Source: Akebia trifoliata
Lineage: Eukaryota; Streptophyta; Magnoliopsida; Ranunculales; Lardizabalaceae
Reading direction: 5' to 3'
DNA: 64,000 nt
NCBI GenBank assembly: GCA_017979445.1
Contig: CM030710.1
Location: forward strand, 10,402,248 to 10,466,247
The notes beneath the pieces were generated by a model, which searched no databases, had not been told where the DNA came from, and saw only the letters and a program-made list of their open reading frames with translations. Made by a program: the position numbers and the translations under genes. How positions within the stretch are numbered: the first letter of the stretch is position 1; every line of letters starts with the position of its first letter. This document shows positions 21,931-32,974 of this stretch, one piece after another.

Positions 21931-22901
21931 GAGTTATTATTTAATTAGATCTCTATTATGACTTTTGGTCTTATTTGATTGACTTTTAATGTTTTGACTT
22001 TAGTCTTAATTGATTGACTTTTAATATCTTGACTTCAGTCTTGCTTAATTGACTTTAATTTTGACTTCAGTCTCACTTGATTGACTTTAATACCTTGACT
22101 TAGTCTTGCTTGATTTACTTTTAATTTTGAAAAAGGCCCCTCTTCATTATTTCTTTAATTCTTTGGACCCCCAAATGAGGGGTCCTTAAAGAAATATCTC
22201 ACGAACCCTCAACAATTTTGCCTGAGAGCCGATTGATCGATTTTTTAGGTTCAAAATTTTAAATTAATTTCATTAATGTTTCACTTTAATTATTTAATAT
22301 TTTATTTATTAATTTCGAAATTTTTAATTATGAAAATTGTGAAATTACCGTTTTGCCCCCGGAGAGGACTTTTCACGTTTCAAGTCGGTTTTTAATGTTC
22401 CAGGATGTTTTAGAATCGATTTTTCGTAAGGAATTCAATGGAAATATTAGTTTTTGTATTTATGAAGTTTTTTGTGTGAAATGGTTGTGAACTTTACGAG
22501 GGGCATTTTCGTAATTTTGTCAAATTCTGTTAAAATTGGTGAAATGATTTATTTGGTTCCGATTTGTTATTTTATGTGTTCGAGAGAGTTTTCCTAAGCG
22601 TAACGTAGGCTCTAGGGTTGTTTTGAGGTTAGGGATATTTTGGTAATTTGGTAATTTTTAGTGATTTTTATCGTGAAGTTTCTTTTGGTCTGCAAGATGA
22701 TGATTTCTATGTTTCTGGGGTCGTATTTTCCTAGCGTAGCGTAGTTTCTAAGGTTTTGTCAGTTCGAGATACCTCATCCGGATTTCTGAAACATATCTGG
22801 TAACAAAATAAAGCAATGGAATACACATCCATCATTGGGAATCCTTGCGATCGGGTTGACAAGTTGATTAATCAGGCGGATGCAAAAATGGGGTGTCTAC
22901 A

Positions 22902-22914
22902 GATGCCCCTCTTT
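22902..22914 (-). other. Polypurine tract of element B
   Basis: The minus strand reads AAAGAGGGGCATC directly against the 3' LTR. It is identical in its core to the tract of copy C. Confidence 0.88.
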
Positions 22915-23283
22915 GGCAGAGGGTTGAAGCAAACTAGATAGCAAATCTATTTTGGTAGATAGTGTGATATCCGAATGCCAAAGCTAGTGACAGTTCATTT
23001 TGCAGCCTGATTCAGCAATTCGTCAGGGTGTTCGGATCCTTGAGGATAAAGCTCTCCCCGAATTAAAAGGTTGTCAGGTCCTTGAGCGCAAACTCTCACT
23101 GACGGTGTCAGATCCTTGAATTTTAGAGAATTCTCCCTGACTAAAAATTGCAAATGTGCAAGTGTGTGCACTGTGTGAAACTGAGTAAAACCTGAGCATA
23201 AATTTAGCATAATCTGAGTATAAACTGAGCATAATTTGAATATAAACTGAGCATAATTTGAATATAATCTGGACATAGTTCCT
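22915..23283 (-). other. PPT-proximal 3' UTR of element B
   Basis: Non-coding. It includes the segment GGTGTTCGGATCCTTGAGG (near 23026) that also opens the window in copy A. Toward the array the sequence is built of diverged CTGAGCATAATTTGAATATAA units, a transition into array 1. Confidence 0.65.
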
Positions 23284-23765
23284 GAGCATAGTTCCGAGAA
23301 AACCCTCGGCGGTATCTGAGAATAGTTCCGAGAAAACCCTCGGCGGTAACTGAGCATAGTTCCGAGAAAACCCTCGGCGGTAACTGAGCATAGTTCCGAG
23401 AAAACCCTCGGCGGTATCTGAGCATAATTCCGAGAAAACCCTCGGCGGTATCTGAGCATAGTTCCGAGAAAACCCTCGGCGGCATCTGAGCATAGTTCCT
23501 AGAAAACCCTCGGCGGTATCTGAGCATAATTCCGAGAAAACCCTCGGCGGTATCTAAGCATAGTTCCGAGAAAACCCTCGGCGGTAACTGAGCATAGTTC
23601 CGAGAAAACCCTCGGCGGTAACTGAGCATAGTTCCGAGAAAACCCTCGGCGGCATCTGAGCATAGTTCCGAGAAAACCCTCGGCGGTATCTGAGCATAAT
23701 TCCGAGAAAACCCTCGGCGGTATCTGAGCATAATTCCGAGAAAACCCTCGGCGGTATCTGAGCAT
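23284..23765 (-). repeat. 3' UTR array 1a of B: ~14 units of 34 bp
   Basis: Strict 34-bp period (for example 23284 to 23318). The unit is GAGCATAGTTCCGAGAAAAC followed by CCTCGGCGGTATCT, with small variants. CCGAG and CTCGG form a 5-bp stem around AAAACC in nearly every unit. The array lies between the pol stop and the 3' LTR, where Ogre elements are known to carry variable tandem repeats that can seed satellites. Confidence 0.95.
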
Positions 23766-24523
23766 AATCCAAGATAACCCTTGGCGGCAACTGAGCATAA
23801 TCCAAGATAACCCTTGGCGGAGACTGAGCAAAATCCAAGATAACCCTTGGCGGCAACTGAGCAAAATCCAAGATAACCCTTGGCGGAAACTGAGCAAAAT
23901 CCAAGATAACCCTTGGCGGAAACTGAGCAAAATCCAAGTTAACCCTTGGCGGCAACTGAGCAAAATCCAAGATAACCCTTGGCGGAGACTGAGCAAAATC
24001 CAAGATAACCCTTGGCGGCAACTGAGCAAAATCCAAGATAACCCTTGGCGGAGACTGAGCAAAATCCAAGATAACCCTTGGCGGCAACTGAGCAAAATCC
24101 AAGATAACCCTTGGCGGAAACTGAGCAAAATCCAAGTTAACCCTTGGCAACAACTGAGCAAATCCAAGATAACCCTTGGCGGAGACTGAGCAAAATCCAA
24201 GTTAACCCTTGGCGGCAACTGAGCAAAATCCAAGATAACCCTTGGCGGAGACTGAGCAAAATCCAAGATAACCCTTGGCGGCAACTGAGCAAAATCCAAG
24301 ATAACCCTTGGCGGAGACTGAGCAAAATCCAAGATAACCCTTGGCGGCAACTGAGCAAAATCCAAGATAACCCTTGGCGGAAACTGAGCAAAATCCAAGT
24401 TAACCCTTGGCAACAACTGAGCAAAATCCAAGATAACCCTTGGCGGAGACTGAGCAAAATCCAAGTTAACCCTTGGCGGCAACTGAGCAAAATCCAAGAT
24501 AACCCTTGGCGGAAACTGAGCAA
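23766..24523 (-). repeat. 3' UTR array 1b of B: ~23 units of 33 bp
   Basis: Strict 33-bp period (23826 to 23859). The unit is GAGCAAAATCCAAGATAACC followed by CTTGGCGGCAACT. The stem is now CCAAG/CTTGG, so both arms changed relative to array 1a. Units ending CGGAGACT, CGGCAACT and CGGAAACT alternate, and a longer block including a CAACAACT variant recurs (near 24145 and 24410), which shows higher-order amplification. Because 33 is a multiple of three, both strands stay open; the long frames here are not genes. Confidence 0.95.
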
Positions 24524-25319
24524 AACTGGTAGAGGGATGAATGAATTTTGGGAAAGAATGAACGAATTGGAGAAAACCGACTAGAACAAATCGGAGAACG
24601 AATAAATCTGGAAGATAATGAATCTGGAGGAGAAATGATTGATTCCAAGAATGATTGAATCTGGAAAAGAATCTGGAGACTGAAAGAATGTTAATATCTC
24701 CTATGTGAGATCCGAAATGCTTTTGTTTGAACCTCAAGGATTTATCAAAAAATTTTAAAACCTGAATTTTTATTTCTTTCGAACCTCAAGAGTTTTTTGA
24801 AAAACTGTTATCAAGAGGGTTACCTTAAATTTGGGGTTGTCATTATCTCTTAGGATTAACACTGCTCAAAAGCAAAATGCCTCTAGTTTGACAATGACCA
24901 TGGCCTTGAAAATAATTGAACACATCATAAAAAAATGCCCCTAGTATAAAGGGGAAAAGTTACATTAAAAAAAGAAAGAAAATGCCCCTTGTATGAAGGT
25001 TTGAAATAATTGATTACCACAAGCGCAATAAAGACTCAACTTTTAATTTTGATTAATTTTATTAAAGGTTTTGAGTCAGGCTCAAGAGTACAAAATTATT
25101 TCCTTTCGAGACTAATCATAGAATTCACCTTTATCTCCCTTGGTTCACTTGGGGAAGTAAACATTTTCAGATCGATCATAAACAAGATACTTGTGGCTTC
25201 TGAGTCTATGCCTGGCTTAAGCTAAGTATTGAACTTGGTTATTCGGACTTCTAATGTTTCAGCTCGGACCGCTCTCAGCTTGGGATTTTTTCTATTTTCT
25301 TTGTTGCTCTAACTTTTGC
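24524..25319 (-). other. Non-coding 3' UTR spacer of B
   Basis: Shared with 826-1545 (A) and 18071-18779 (C). No coding potential is conserved across the three copies. Confidence 0.7.
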
Positions 25320-25517
25320 CTAGATCGCCTTTTCAGGTTTTCAATCTAGCGAGCTTGCTCTAGCTTTTGCCTAGATCGCCTTTTCAGGTTTTCGATCTAG
25401 CGAGCTTTTCTCTTTTTCTTTGCTCTAATTGTTGCCAAAGTTGTCCTTTCAGATTTTCAACCTTGCGAGCTTGCCTTAATTTTTGCCTAAGTCGCCCTTT
25501 TCGGGTTTTCAACTTAG
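25320..25517 (-). repeat. 3' UTR hairpin array 2 of B (4 units)
   Basis: Arms on the plus strand are CTAGATCG 25320-25327 with CAATCTAG 25342-25349; CTAGATCG 25371-25378 with CGATCTAG 25393-25400; CAAAGTTG 25436-25443 with CAACCTTG 25458-25465; CTAAGTCG 25487-25494 with CAACTTAG 25510-25517. Loops are 14, 14, 14 and 15 nt. In the element RNA (minus strand) all four stems pair over 8 positions, using three G.U pairs in total. Spacings between units are 51, 65 and 51 bp. Confidence 0.88.
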
Positions 25518-26013
25518 CAGTATTTTCACTTATCTTTTTCTTCTCCTTTGAACTTCTAGAGTTTACTGTCTGATCATGCTTTGCTATCCCCCTTGACTTT
25601 TCACACGGTACTTAGGAGGACTTTTATAGGTAGGCTTGGGACTGGGTAAAAAGAAAGGAATTTTGAGGCTCAAAAACCCAAATGCCCCTTGTGTGGCATT
25701 TCCTTTTAAATTATTTCTTTTTCTTTAAATTTTCTTCCCATTTTGAATTTTTTTCTTTTGAATTTTTTTCATTTCTTATTGTGTGGGGAAATAGATTTTT
25801 TTTATTGATGTGGTCGGGCCTGAAGTAATTTCTCAGGTTGCCTACGTACCCCAAATTTTGGGATCAGACCAAAACGTAGTTCAAATTTCCCTCCCTAGGT
25901 TAGGTGATCGGGCTAAGAAATACAAGGCACAATATAAAAAAGGCTGCAAAAGGCTGAGAAAGGAGATAATGAAATGGGTAGCAAGGAAATTGATTCGGCC
26001 AAAGATGGCCTCC
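25518..26013 (-). other. Segment between the pol stop and hairpin array 2
   Basis: Non-coding, T-rich, conserved in A and C (for example GGTTGCCTACGTACC near 25837). The pol stop codon is at 26014-26016. Confidence 0.6.
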
Positions 26014-28209
26014 TTAAATGTAGTACCGTTTGACTTGGTCAAGGTTGGTTGGTTCTGGTAATTCGATTCCATCATGATCTTGAAGTTTGACAGCTTTTCC
26101 TGGTAATATTTCTTTGATGATGAACGGACCTCCCCAATTTGGTTTGAACTTCCCCCTGGGATCAAAAATCGGTGCCCTGTTCTCTTTGAGTACTAAATCC
26201 CCGACTTGTAAGTGACGGGCCTTGATTTTCTTGTCAAACGCACGGGCGACTCTTCTTTGATAAGCTTGCACGTGATACAACGCTCTCAGTCGTTTTTCCT
26301 CGATCAAATTCAACTCTTCATACCGTTGACGAACCCAATCTGCTTCTGACAACTGACTTTCTAACAAAATCCTGAGAGATGGAATCTCCATTTCAACTGG
26401 CAAGACTGCTTCCATGCCATACACTAAGGAGTAGGGAGTAGCTCCAGTGGAGGATCGAATTGAGGTTCGATATGCCCATAATGCAAATGGCAGTTTTTCT
26501 GACCAATCTCGATGTGATTGGCACATTTTCCTGAGGATAGTCTTAATATTCTTATTAGCTGCTTCGACTGCTCCGTTAGTCTGAGGTCGGTAAGGAGATG
26601 ATTTATGGTGTGAGATTTTAAACTTTGAACACAATTTGATAACCTCAGCTTTGAAGTGCGACCCATTATCGGATATCAACTCTGAAGGTACTCCGTATCG
26701 ACTAATGATGTTCGTTTGAATAAACTTTGCAACTCGAGACGCAGTGAGGACAGCATAAGAGGCAGCTTCAACCCATTTGGTAAAATAATCGATGGCAACC
26801 AGGATGTATTCGTGCCCGTTCGATGCCTTAGGTGATATTTTACCAATAATGTCAATTCCCCAAACTGAGAAAGGCCATGGTGAGGTCAGACCCACTAATT
26901 GAGATGGTGGCACATGTATCAAGTTCGCATGTATTTGGCACTTATGACAAGTTTTGACCATGTGATGACAATCTGTTTCCATCGTGGGCCAGTAGTATCC
27001 TTGTCTCATAATCTTCTTGGCTAACATTTTCCCACTCATGTGAGGGCCACATTCTCCTGAATGTAGTTCAATCATTATCTGTTCAGCTTGATCTTCATCA
27101 ACACACGACAAGTGAATCCCATCATAAGACCTTTTGTATAAGCTTCCTGCGCACAGGATAAATTGAGACGCTAATCTTAATAGGGTCTGTCGTTCTTTCC
27201 TCGATGCTTCTTCCGGGAATTCTTGTTTTTCCAACACTTTCTTTATGTCTGTGTACCATGGCTTTCCATCGGGTAGTCGAGTAGCAATGTTGATCTGATG
27301 GCAGTATGCGGGTTTATTTTTGACTTCAACCGTGATTGGCCTCAATTCCATGCCAGGGGGCAAATGGATCATTGAAGATAAAGTTGCTAAGGAGTCAGCA
27401 AATCTGTTATCTTCCCTTGACAGGTGTTGGAACAGGATAGCTTTAAACTTACTGACTAAGTTTAGCAAATACTCATGATAGGGTTTCAACTTTTCATCTC
27501 TAGTCTTCCATTCTTCCAATGACTGATGTATGACCAAGGCCGAATCCCCGAAAACCTCAATTTCTGTAATGCCCAGGTTCAAAGCAGCTTCGAGCCCTGC
27601 GATGCACGCCTCATATTCAGCCGTGTTATTAGTGTTCGAGAAAGCTAACTTAATAGCGATAGGAATATGACACCCTTCTGGAGATACCAAGACTGCCCCT
27701 ATTCCATACCCATTTTGATTGGCCGCTCCATCAAAGTATAACTGCCATGTTTGGTTCTGCGGTTCTTCCTTAACATGCAAGATGTTCTCATCTGGAAATT
27801 GATCGACAGGCCTTATTCCTTCTACTACAGGGTGATCTGCCAAGTATTCTGCCACAGCTCTTCCCTTGATGGATTTCTGCGTAACATGCGTGATGTCAAA
27901 CTCTGATAGCAACAGTAACCATCGTGCGGTTCTCCCTGTTAACGCCGGTTTCTCAAAAAGATACTTGAGAGGATCCATCCGAGATAATAGGATAATTGAA
28001 TGAGACAGCATATAATGCCGGAGTCTCTGAGTAGCCCAAACCAATGCTAAGCAAGTTTTCTCCAAGGATGAATACTTTCGTTCATATTCTAACATCTTCT
28101 TACTGATGTAGTAGATGGCCCTTTCTTTGCGAGTATCTTTGTCATACTGTGCAAGCATGCATCCCATAGCTTCTTCTGTGACTGACAGATAAAAGAAGAA
28201 GTGGCTCAC
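26014..28209 (-). pseudogene. Element B pol, second part: RNase H, archaeal-type RNase H, integrase
   Basis: An open frame of 731 codons encodes, in order, the gypsy RNase H (residues ~10-125, with AIYYISKKMLEYERKYSSLE), an additional archaeal-type RNase H (~155-275; D160, E198, D222, D272 fit the catalytic set) and integrase (~375-731). The integrase zinc finger is H383, H390, C421, C424; the catalytic triad is D453, D514, E549. I count 34 residues between the last two, one fewer than the usual 35. The tail is GPFIIKEILPGKAV and no chromodomain is seen, as expected for Tat. The frame is closed internally, but its start is cut from RT by a 4-bp duplication, hence pseudogene. The dual RNase H is diagnostic of the Tat lineage. 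Confidence 0.93.
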
Positions 28210-31200
28210 CCGGTGTAGGTGGGACCAAAATAGGTGGATTTAAGAGATACTCCTTGACTTGGTCGAAAGCCTTTTGACATTGCTCATTCCAAACTGTTGG
28301 CTCATTCTTCTTGAGAAGCTTGAAAATAGGTTCGCAGACATTGGTGAGTTGGGCGATGAACCTGCTAACATACTGGATTCTGCCCAGAAAACCTCGAATC
28401 TGCTTTTCAGTCTCGGGTGGTGGCATTTCTTGGATAGCTTTAATCTTTACAGGGTCTACTTCGATTCCTCTCTGACTGACTACAAATCCCAACAGCTTTC
28501 CAGAAGTTACTCCGAATATACATTTCTGTGGGTTGAGGCGGAGTTGGTACTTTTGAATCCTTGTGAGAAATTTTTCTAACGCAGTAACATGCCCTAGTCG
28601 TTCTTTGGATTTGACTATCATATCATCTACATAAACTTCGACCTCTTTGTGTATCATGTCATGTAGTAAGGTCGTGGCTGCTCTTTGATAGGTAGCTCCA
28701 ACGTTCTTCAAACCAAAAGGCATGACCTTGTAACAGAAGGTCCCCCACTGTGTGATGAACGACATCTTTTGCATATCTCGAGGATCCATCTTTATCTGAT
28801 TGTACCCTGAAAACCCATCCATGAAGGACAACAACGCGTGTCCTGCTGTACTGTCTACTAGAACATCTATGTGTGGTAAAGGGAAACTATCCTTTGGGCT
28901 TGCTTTGTTTAAGTCTCTAAAATCCACACACATTCTAATTTTTCCATCCTTTTTTGGTACCGGGACGACATTGGCAATCCACTCAGGGTATTCTACCACT
29001 TCCAAAAATCCAGCGTTAATCTGCTTTGTAACTTCTTCTTTGATTTTCAAAGCCCATTCCGGCTTCATACGTCGAAGTTTCTGTTTGATTGGTCGAGCAT
29101 CAGGATATAACGGAATCCGATGTTGGACAATATCTGTGCTTACTCCCGGCATATCCTCGTAAGACCACGCGAACACGTCTTTGAACTTTCTGAGTAAATC
29201 TACTATCCCTTTGCGTTCATCGGGAGATAAAGTGACCCCTATACGAATTTCTTGAGGACTTTCTTTTGTTCCGAGGTTGATAACCTCTACTTCCTCTATT
29301 AGAGGTTGAGCCTGACGTTCCTCTTCTTGTTTAAGTAATTTGATTATTTCAGGGGGAGGTTCTTCGTCAGAAGACTCTCCCTCCGAAGCCAGATTATTAG
29401 TTGAATTATTATTGCGCTCGGGGTAATCAAAAATTTCTTTCATTTCACTGAAAAGAGATGGGGTAACAGGACTCATTGCAGACTGGACAGACTCACTCGA
29501 CTCAGCAGGAAAAACAGACTCCCTAGAAATAACAGACTCAGCAGAAACAACTAACTTACTCGACTCAACAGAAATAAATGACTCAACTGGCATGTCAGAC
29601 TGAACAGGACTAATGGGATCGACAGACCCAGCCTTGACATGCAACACAGGACTGACTACATGATAATTTGATAGAGACCCAACAGCGGGTTTGATTACAG
29701 ACTGAGGATTTGGGATCCCTTTCCCAACTGATAACACTAAGATACTATGATCTTCAATGAATAGCTGATCGATGTTGAGGGAGTCCAGATCGAGTTGCCA
29801 GTCTTCAACCTTCTTCTCCTTAACTTCTATGCTTGCTTCCTCTTCGGGCCGTTCCATGCCAAAGAAAATTTCAAACCCCGGCAGACGAGTACCTGTGATG
29901 TGATCAATAAATGGCTCTGGGAACCCACAGTAGCGGAAGTCTTCTCCTTCTTTCACAAAGTAACCATTGAGGGTCTTTCGATAGGGCTTCATTTTAATGA
30001 GATCTGTGGTACGCCTTTGCCTTTTAGCAATGGCCTTATCCCGTTTTGTCTTCCAATATTGGGCCCAATCTTCCTTAGTAGGCTTATATCCTAGTCCGAA
30101 TGTGCCGATGGCCTCTTTAATTAATGGTGCCTCTTTAATACCTTGCTGTTTGCGACCTAAGCCCATACCAGGGAAGAATCTCATTTTCTTGAATATATTG
30201 GCCATGCAACAATTATAGGTATTTTCCATTGGAAAATACTCCTTCATGGCTTGATCCCATTGGACTGAGCATACCTTTTCAAACTCGAACCCACTGAGCT
30301 CTACTCCCTGTTGTTCTGGTTGAATCTCAAGCAACGGCTTATCCTTAGCCTCAGTATTATTTATGATCCCTACAATTTCAGCATCTCCATGAAGAGTAAT
30401 TACCAGCCCATCCTTGATAAATTTGACCTTCTGGTGTAGCGTAGAAGGGATGGCTTTAATCTGGTGTAACCATGGTCTCCCTAACAGTAGATTGAAAGAG
30501 GACTGGATATCAATAACCTGAAATTCCACAGGAAATTCAGCTATGCCTGTGGACAGCCGAAGGTGCAAAATTCCCAATACATCTCTCTTGGTGTTATCGT
30601 AAGCTCTAACACCTTGATTAGTAGGTTTGAGATCTTCAGCCTTAAATCCGAGACAAGTAGCCGTTTTCAGCGGGCAAACATTTAGTGCACTCCCGTTATC
30701 AATCAAAACTAAAGGTACCCTCATTCCGTTACAGTCAACTGTAATGTGCAGTGGCTTAGTATGGCTTGCCCCTTCTTTTGGGAGATCTGAGTCCGAGAAG
30801 GATAGAATATTCTCCACGTAAGTTGCCCCCACTATACTGGCTAGCTGATCTGGAGAAGTATCAAGGGAGACTTGGGCTGTGTTTAGTGCTTTGAGAACAG
30901 CCTCCCTATGAGCAGTGGAAGCCATGAGTAAACCCCATACTGAGATATTAGCCCCTGATTTTTTCAACTGTTTGATCACGGAGTTATCCTCTTCGATGCT
31001 TTCCTTAGTGGGATCTTCTCCTTCTTTTCTTGCCAGGGCTGCAGGATTTTCAACACAGAGTTCTTGTGGCTTAAAAACTCTTCCACCTCGAGTCATATGT
31101 CTAACTTCATCACAGAAAAGGGAGAAGGGCTCATCTTCTTCAGTCAACACGTATGGATCTTCGTCTGTTAAAGATACAGGATTTTTCAGATTCATCTGGG

Positions 31201-31597
31201 CCAATAGGTAACTAGTGAACGCGGGACTATCGTAACGAGGTGGGGATAAACAATAGGTATCATCCGAGGTTAAATCGAATGGTTCATGGTTTGTGGTAAA
31301 AACCTCATCAGTGAAGGCTATCCCGGCAAGGGGGTAACTGGGCGGTTTAACTTGGATTGGATGGATGAGAGAAACAGGGTCGAATGGTGATGGGGTGTGA
31401 GAAACCATATTCAGGGTTGGTGGAGGTTGATAAGCAGGTAGTGGATTTGTGGTGACATTTGGTGGGCTAGGGATGGTGACCTTTTTGTTGTCAATAAGGT
31501 TTTGAATGGCATGGCGCAAGGTGATACACCGATCCGTGTGATGGCCAGGATTTTGATGGAACTCGCAGAACACGTTAGCATTGTGTCCAGCTGGCAA
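28142..31597 (-). pseudogene. Element B gag end, protease, G-patch, linker and reverse transcriptase
   Basis: An open frame of 1151 codons. A modified zinc knuckle CX2HX4HX4C (C11, H14, H19, C24) ends gag. The aspartic protease has DNGSA at 300-304 and ILHLRLSTG plus LLGRPWLH downstream. A G-patch-like segment follows (GMGLGRKQQG, 477-486). A Ser/Glu/Val-rich spacer spans ~655-715. RT spans ~868-1040 with D927 and YVDD at 989-992. In classic Ogre elements an intron lies between protease and RT; here the frame is continuous through that interval. The frame ends through a TGAC duplication at 28179-28186, after which RNase H continues in another frame. Upstream, it is separated from the rest of gag by a one-base shift near 31635. 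Confidence 0.93.
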
Positions 31598-32785
31598 GGG
31601 ATTAGGTAAAGGTCGGGGTTGGATAGGGGTAAGAAGCCCTTTTTCATCAATTTGTGAAGCGCTACAGTGAGACTCATCCCTAGATCGGTGAACTGACGCG
31701 GAGTCCGAGGTTGACTTGGGTGAGCTTGGTTATTAGTCCGGGCTGGGGGTTGAGCTGGGGTAACTGAGGTATTGGCGATGTAAGTATGGTTGATGTTGGG
31801 TTTGGGAACATATGGTTTCTTAGGCCTGTTATCTGAGGGGTTAGAAAGGATTTAGAGGCAAACGCATCCTCAAGTTGGCTTCCTGCTTGCAACAAGGATT
31901 CAAAGGTAGGGAGGTATTGGGCCACTAGGTGTTGAGCATATCCTTGAGAGAGGTTCTTTAGGATAATTGCTACTTGTTCCTTCTCCGAAGGTCTATCCCA
32001 CATTTGAGAAGCCTTGGCCCTCCAGCGACCAATGAAATCAGTGAATGTCTCCCCATTTTTCTGTTTAGTTGCTTCCAAATCCCTTCTTGAAGTCTCAATC
32101 TCGGTACTGTACTTATACTGATGCCAGAAGGCCTTTGACATGTTTTCCCATGTACCCACAGTAACTGGATCTTGAGACATTAGCCACCGTAGTGCTGATC
32201 CTGATAAAGTCCTTTGGAACAATAATGTCATCTGTTCGTCGCTGAGTCCCATAGTGCGCATGTTGGTAACATACACCTTAAGATGTGTTTTTGCACACCC
32301 TGTCCCACAGAACTTGTCCATCTCAGGCATCACAAACTTTTCTGGCAAATGGATTCTAGGGATGCGATTCAAAGCTTCAATGCCTGCTGCGATTTCATCA
32401 ATACCCTTTATACTCTTCATTGCTGACTCCAATTGAGACATCCTATTAGATAATGCCGGATTTTCATCAAATACTCTTCGTCTCCGTCGAGCTCGAAGAC
32501 TTCACGTGGACGTTTCTCTTCAACCTTTTTTCCCTTTGGGTCATCTAAAGGAATTCCCGTCGATTCCGAGGTCTGTTCTAACATTTCCACCTTGCCTTTT
32601 ATATTGCTGATATCATTGGCAAAGGCTGCCAAGATCTTACGGATCTCCGTGAGTTCAGATTCTGACGCCATCTCTGCTTGTTGACTTGGTACTGTGGTTC
32701 TTTCTAACCGACTGGACTTACGACTCCAACTAGGAGGTGGACGCTTGAGTTTAGGCGCAATGATAATCCTATATGACCCCATCAA
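31598..32785 (-). pseudogene. Element B gag (capsid), frameshifted
   Basis: Three frames together make gag: 32785 to about 32465 (N-terminal coiled-coil-like segment, MASESELTEIRKILAAFAN), 32441-31680 (capsid; LFQRTLSGSALRWLM, then FTDFIGRWRAKASQMWDR, the retrotransposon-gag core), and a short third frame around 31677 (MSLTVALHKLMKKG) leading to the zinc-knuckle frame. Shifts occur near 32465, 31840 and 31635. The product would form the virus-like particle in the cytoplasm. All three shifts look like single small indels, so the coding loss is recent. The ATG at 32785 is the first in frame; the internal MASES start is an alternative. Confidence 0.88.
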
Positions 32786-32974
32786 AGGTAGATTTAGTCA
32801 ATTTCGATATTAACCCCTTGATAACATTTTTAAGAATCATTTTATTGAGGTTTGTGCACCAATCCATTAATTAATCCATTCACACAATGAGTATTTGAAA
32901 AGGAGATATTTATTCAAAAAAGAAAGATAATTTTATTGAAAATGATTGACAATATGTTCTTATTAAAACATCTT

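Larger units (their letters stand above)
21129..22901 (-). repeat. Left (3') LTR of element B
   Basis: The 1773-bp repeat starts TGAAAGCGCCCTCGATCC and ends GGGGTGTCTACA. By eye it differs from the right LTR by roughly one base per hundred plus one missing 32-bp unit in U3. The TATA box at 21735-21744 divides R-U5 (lower coordinates) from U3. Confidence 0.95.

Noticed and set aside
187..24523. CRISPR-like look of the evenly spaced 33-37 bp palindromic units (187-825 and 23284-24523)
   Set aside because: Units are directly adjacent with no unique spacers, no Cas genes exist, and the context is a plant retrotransposon 3' UTR.
23499..24737. A 412-codon open frame on the minus strand and shorter ones on both strands across the array
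   Set aside because: They arise because the 33-bp unit is a multiple of three and lacks stops; the product is an 11-residue repeat on each strand, not a protein family.
28259..31211. Plus-strand open frames of 60-120 codons within the element B pol region
   Set aside because: They are antisense shadows of the protease and RT coding frame.
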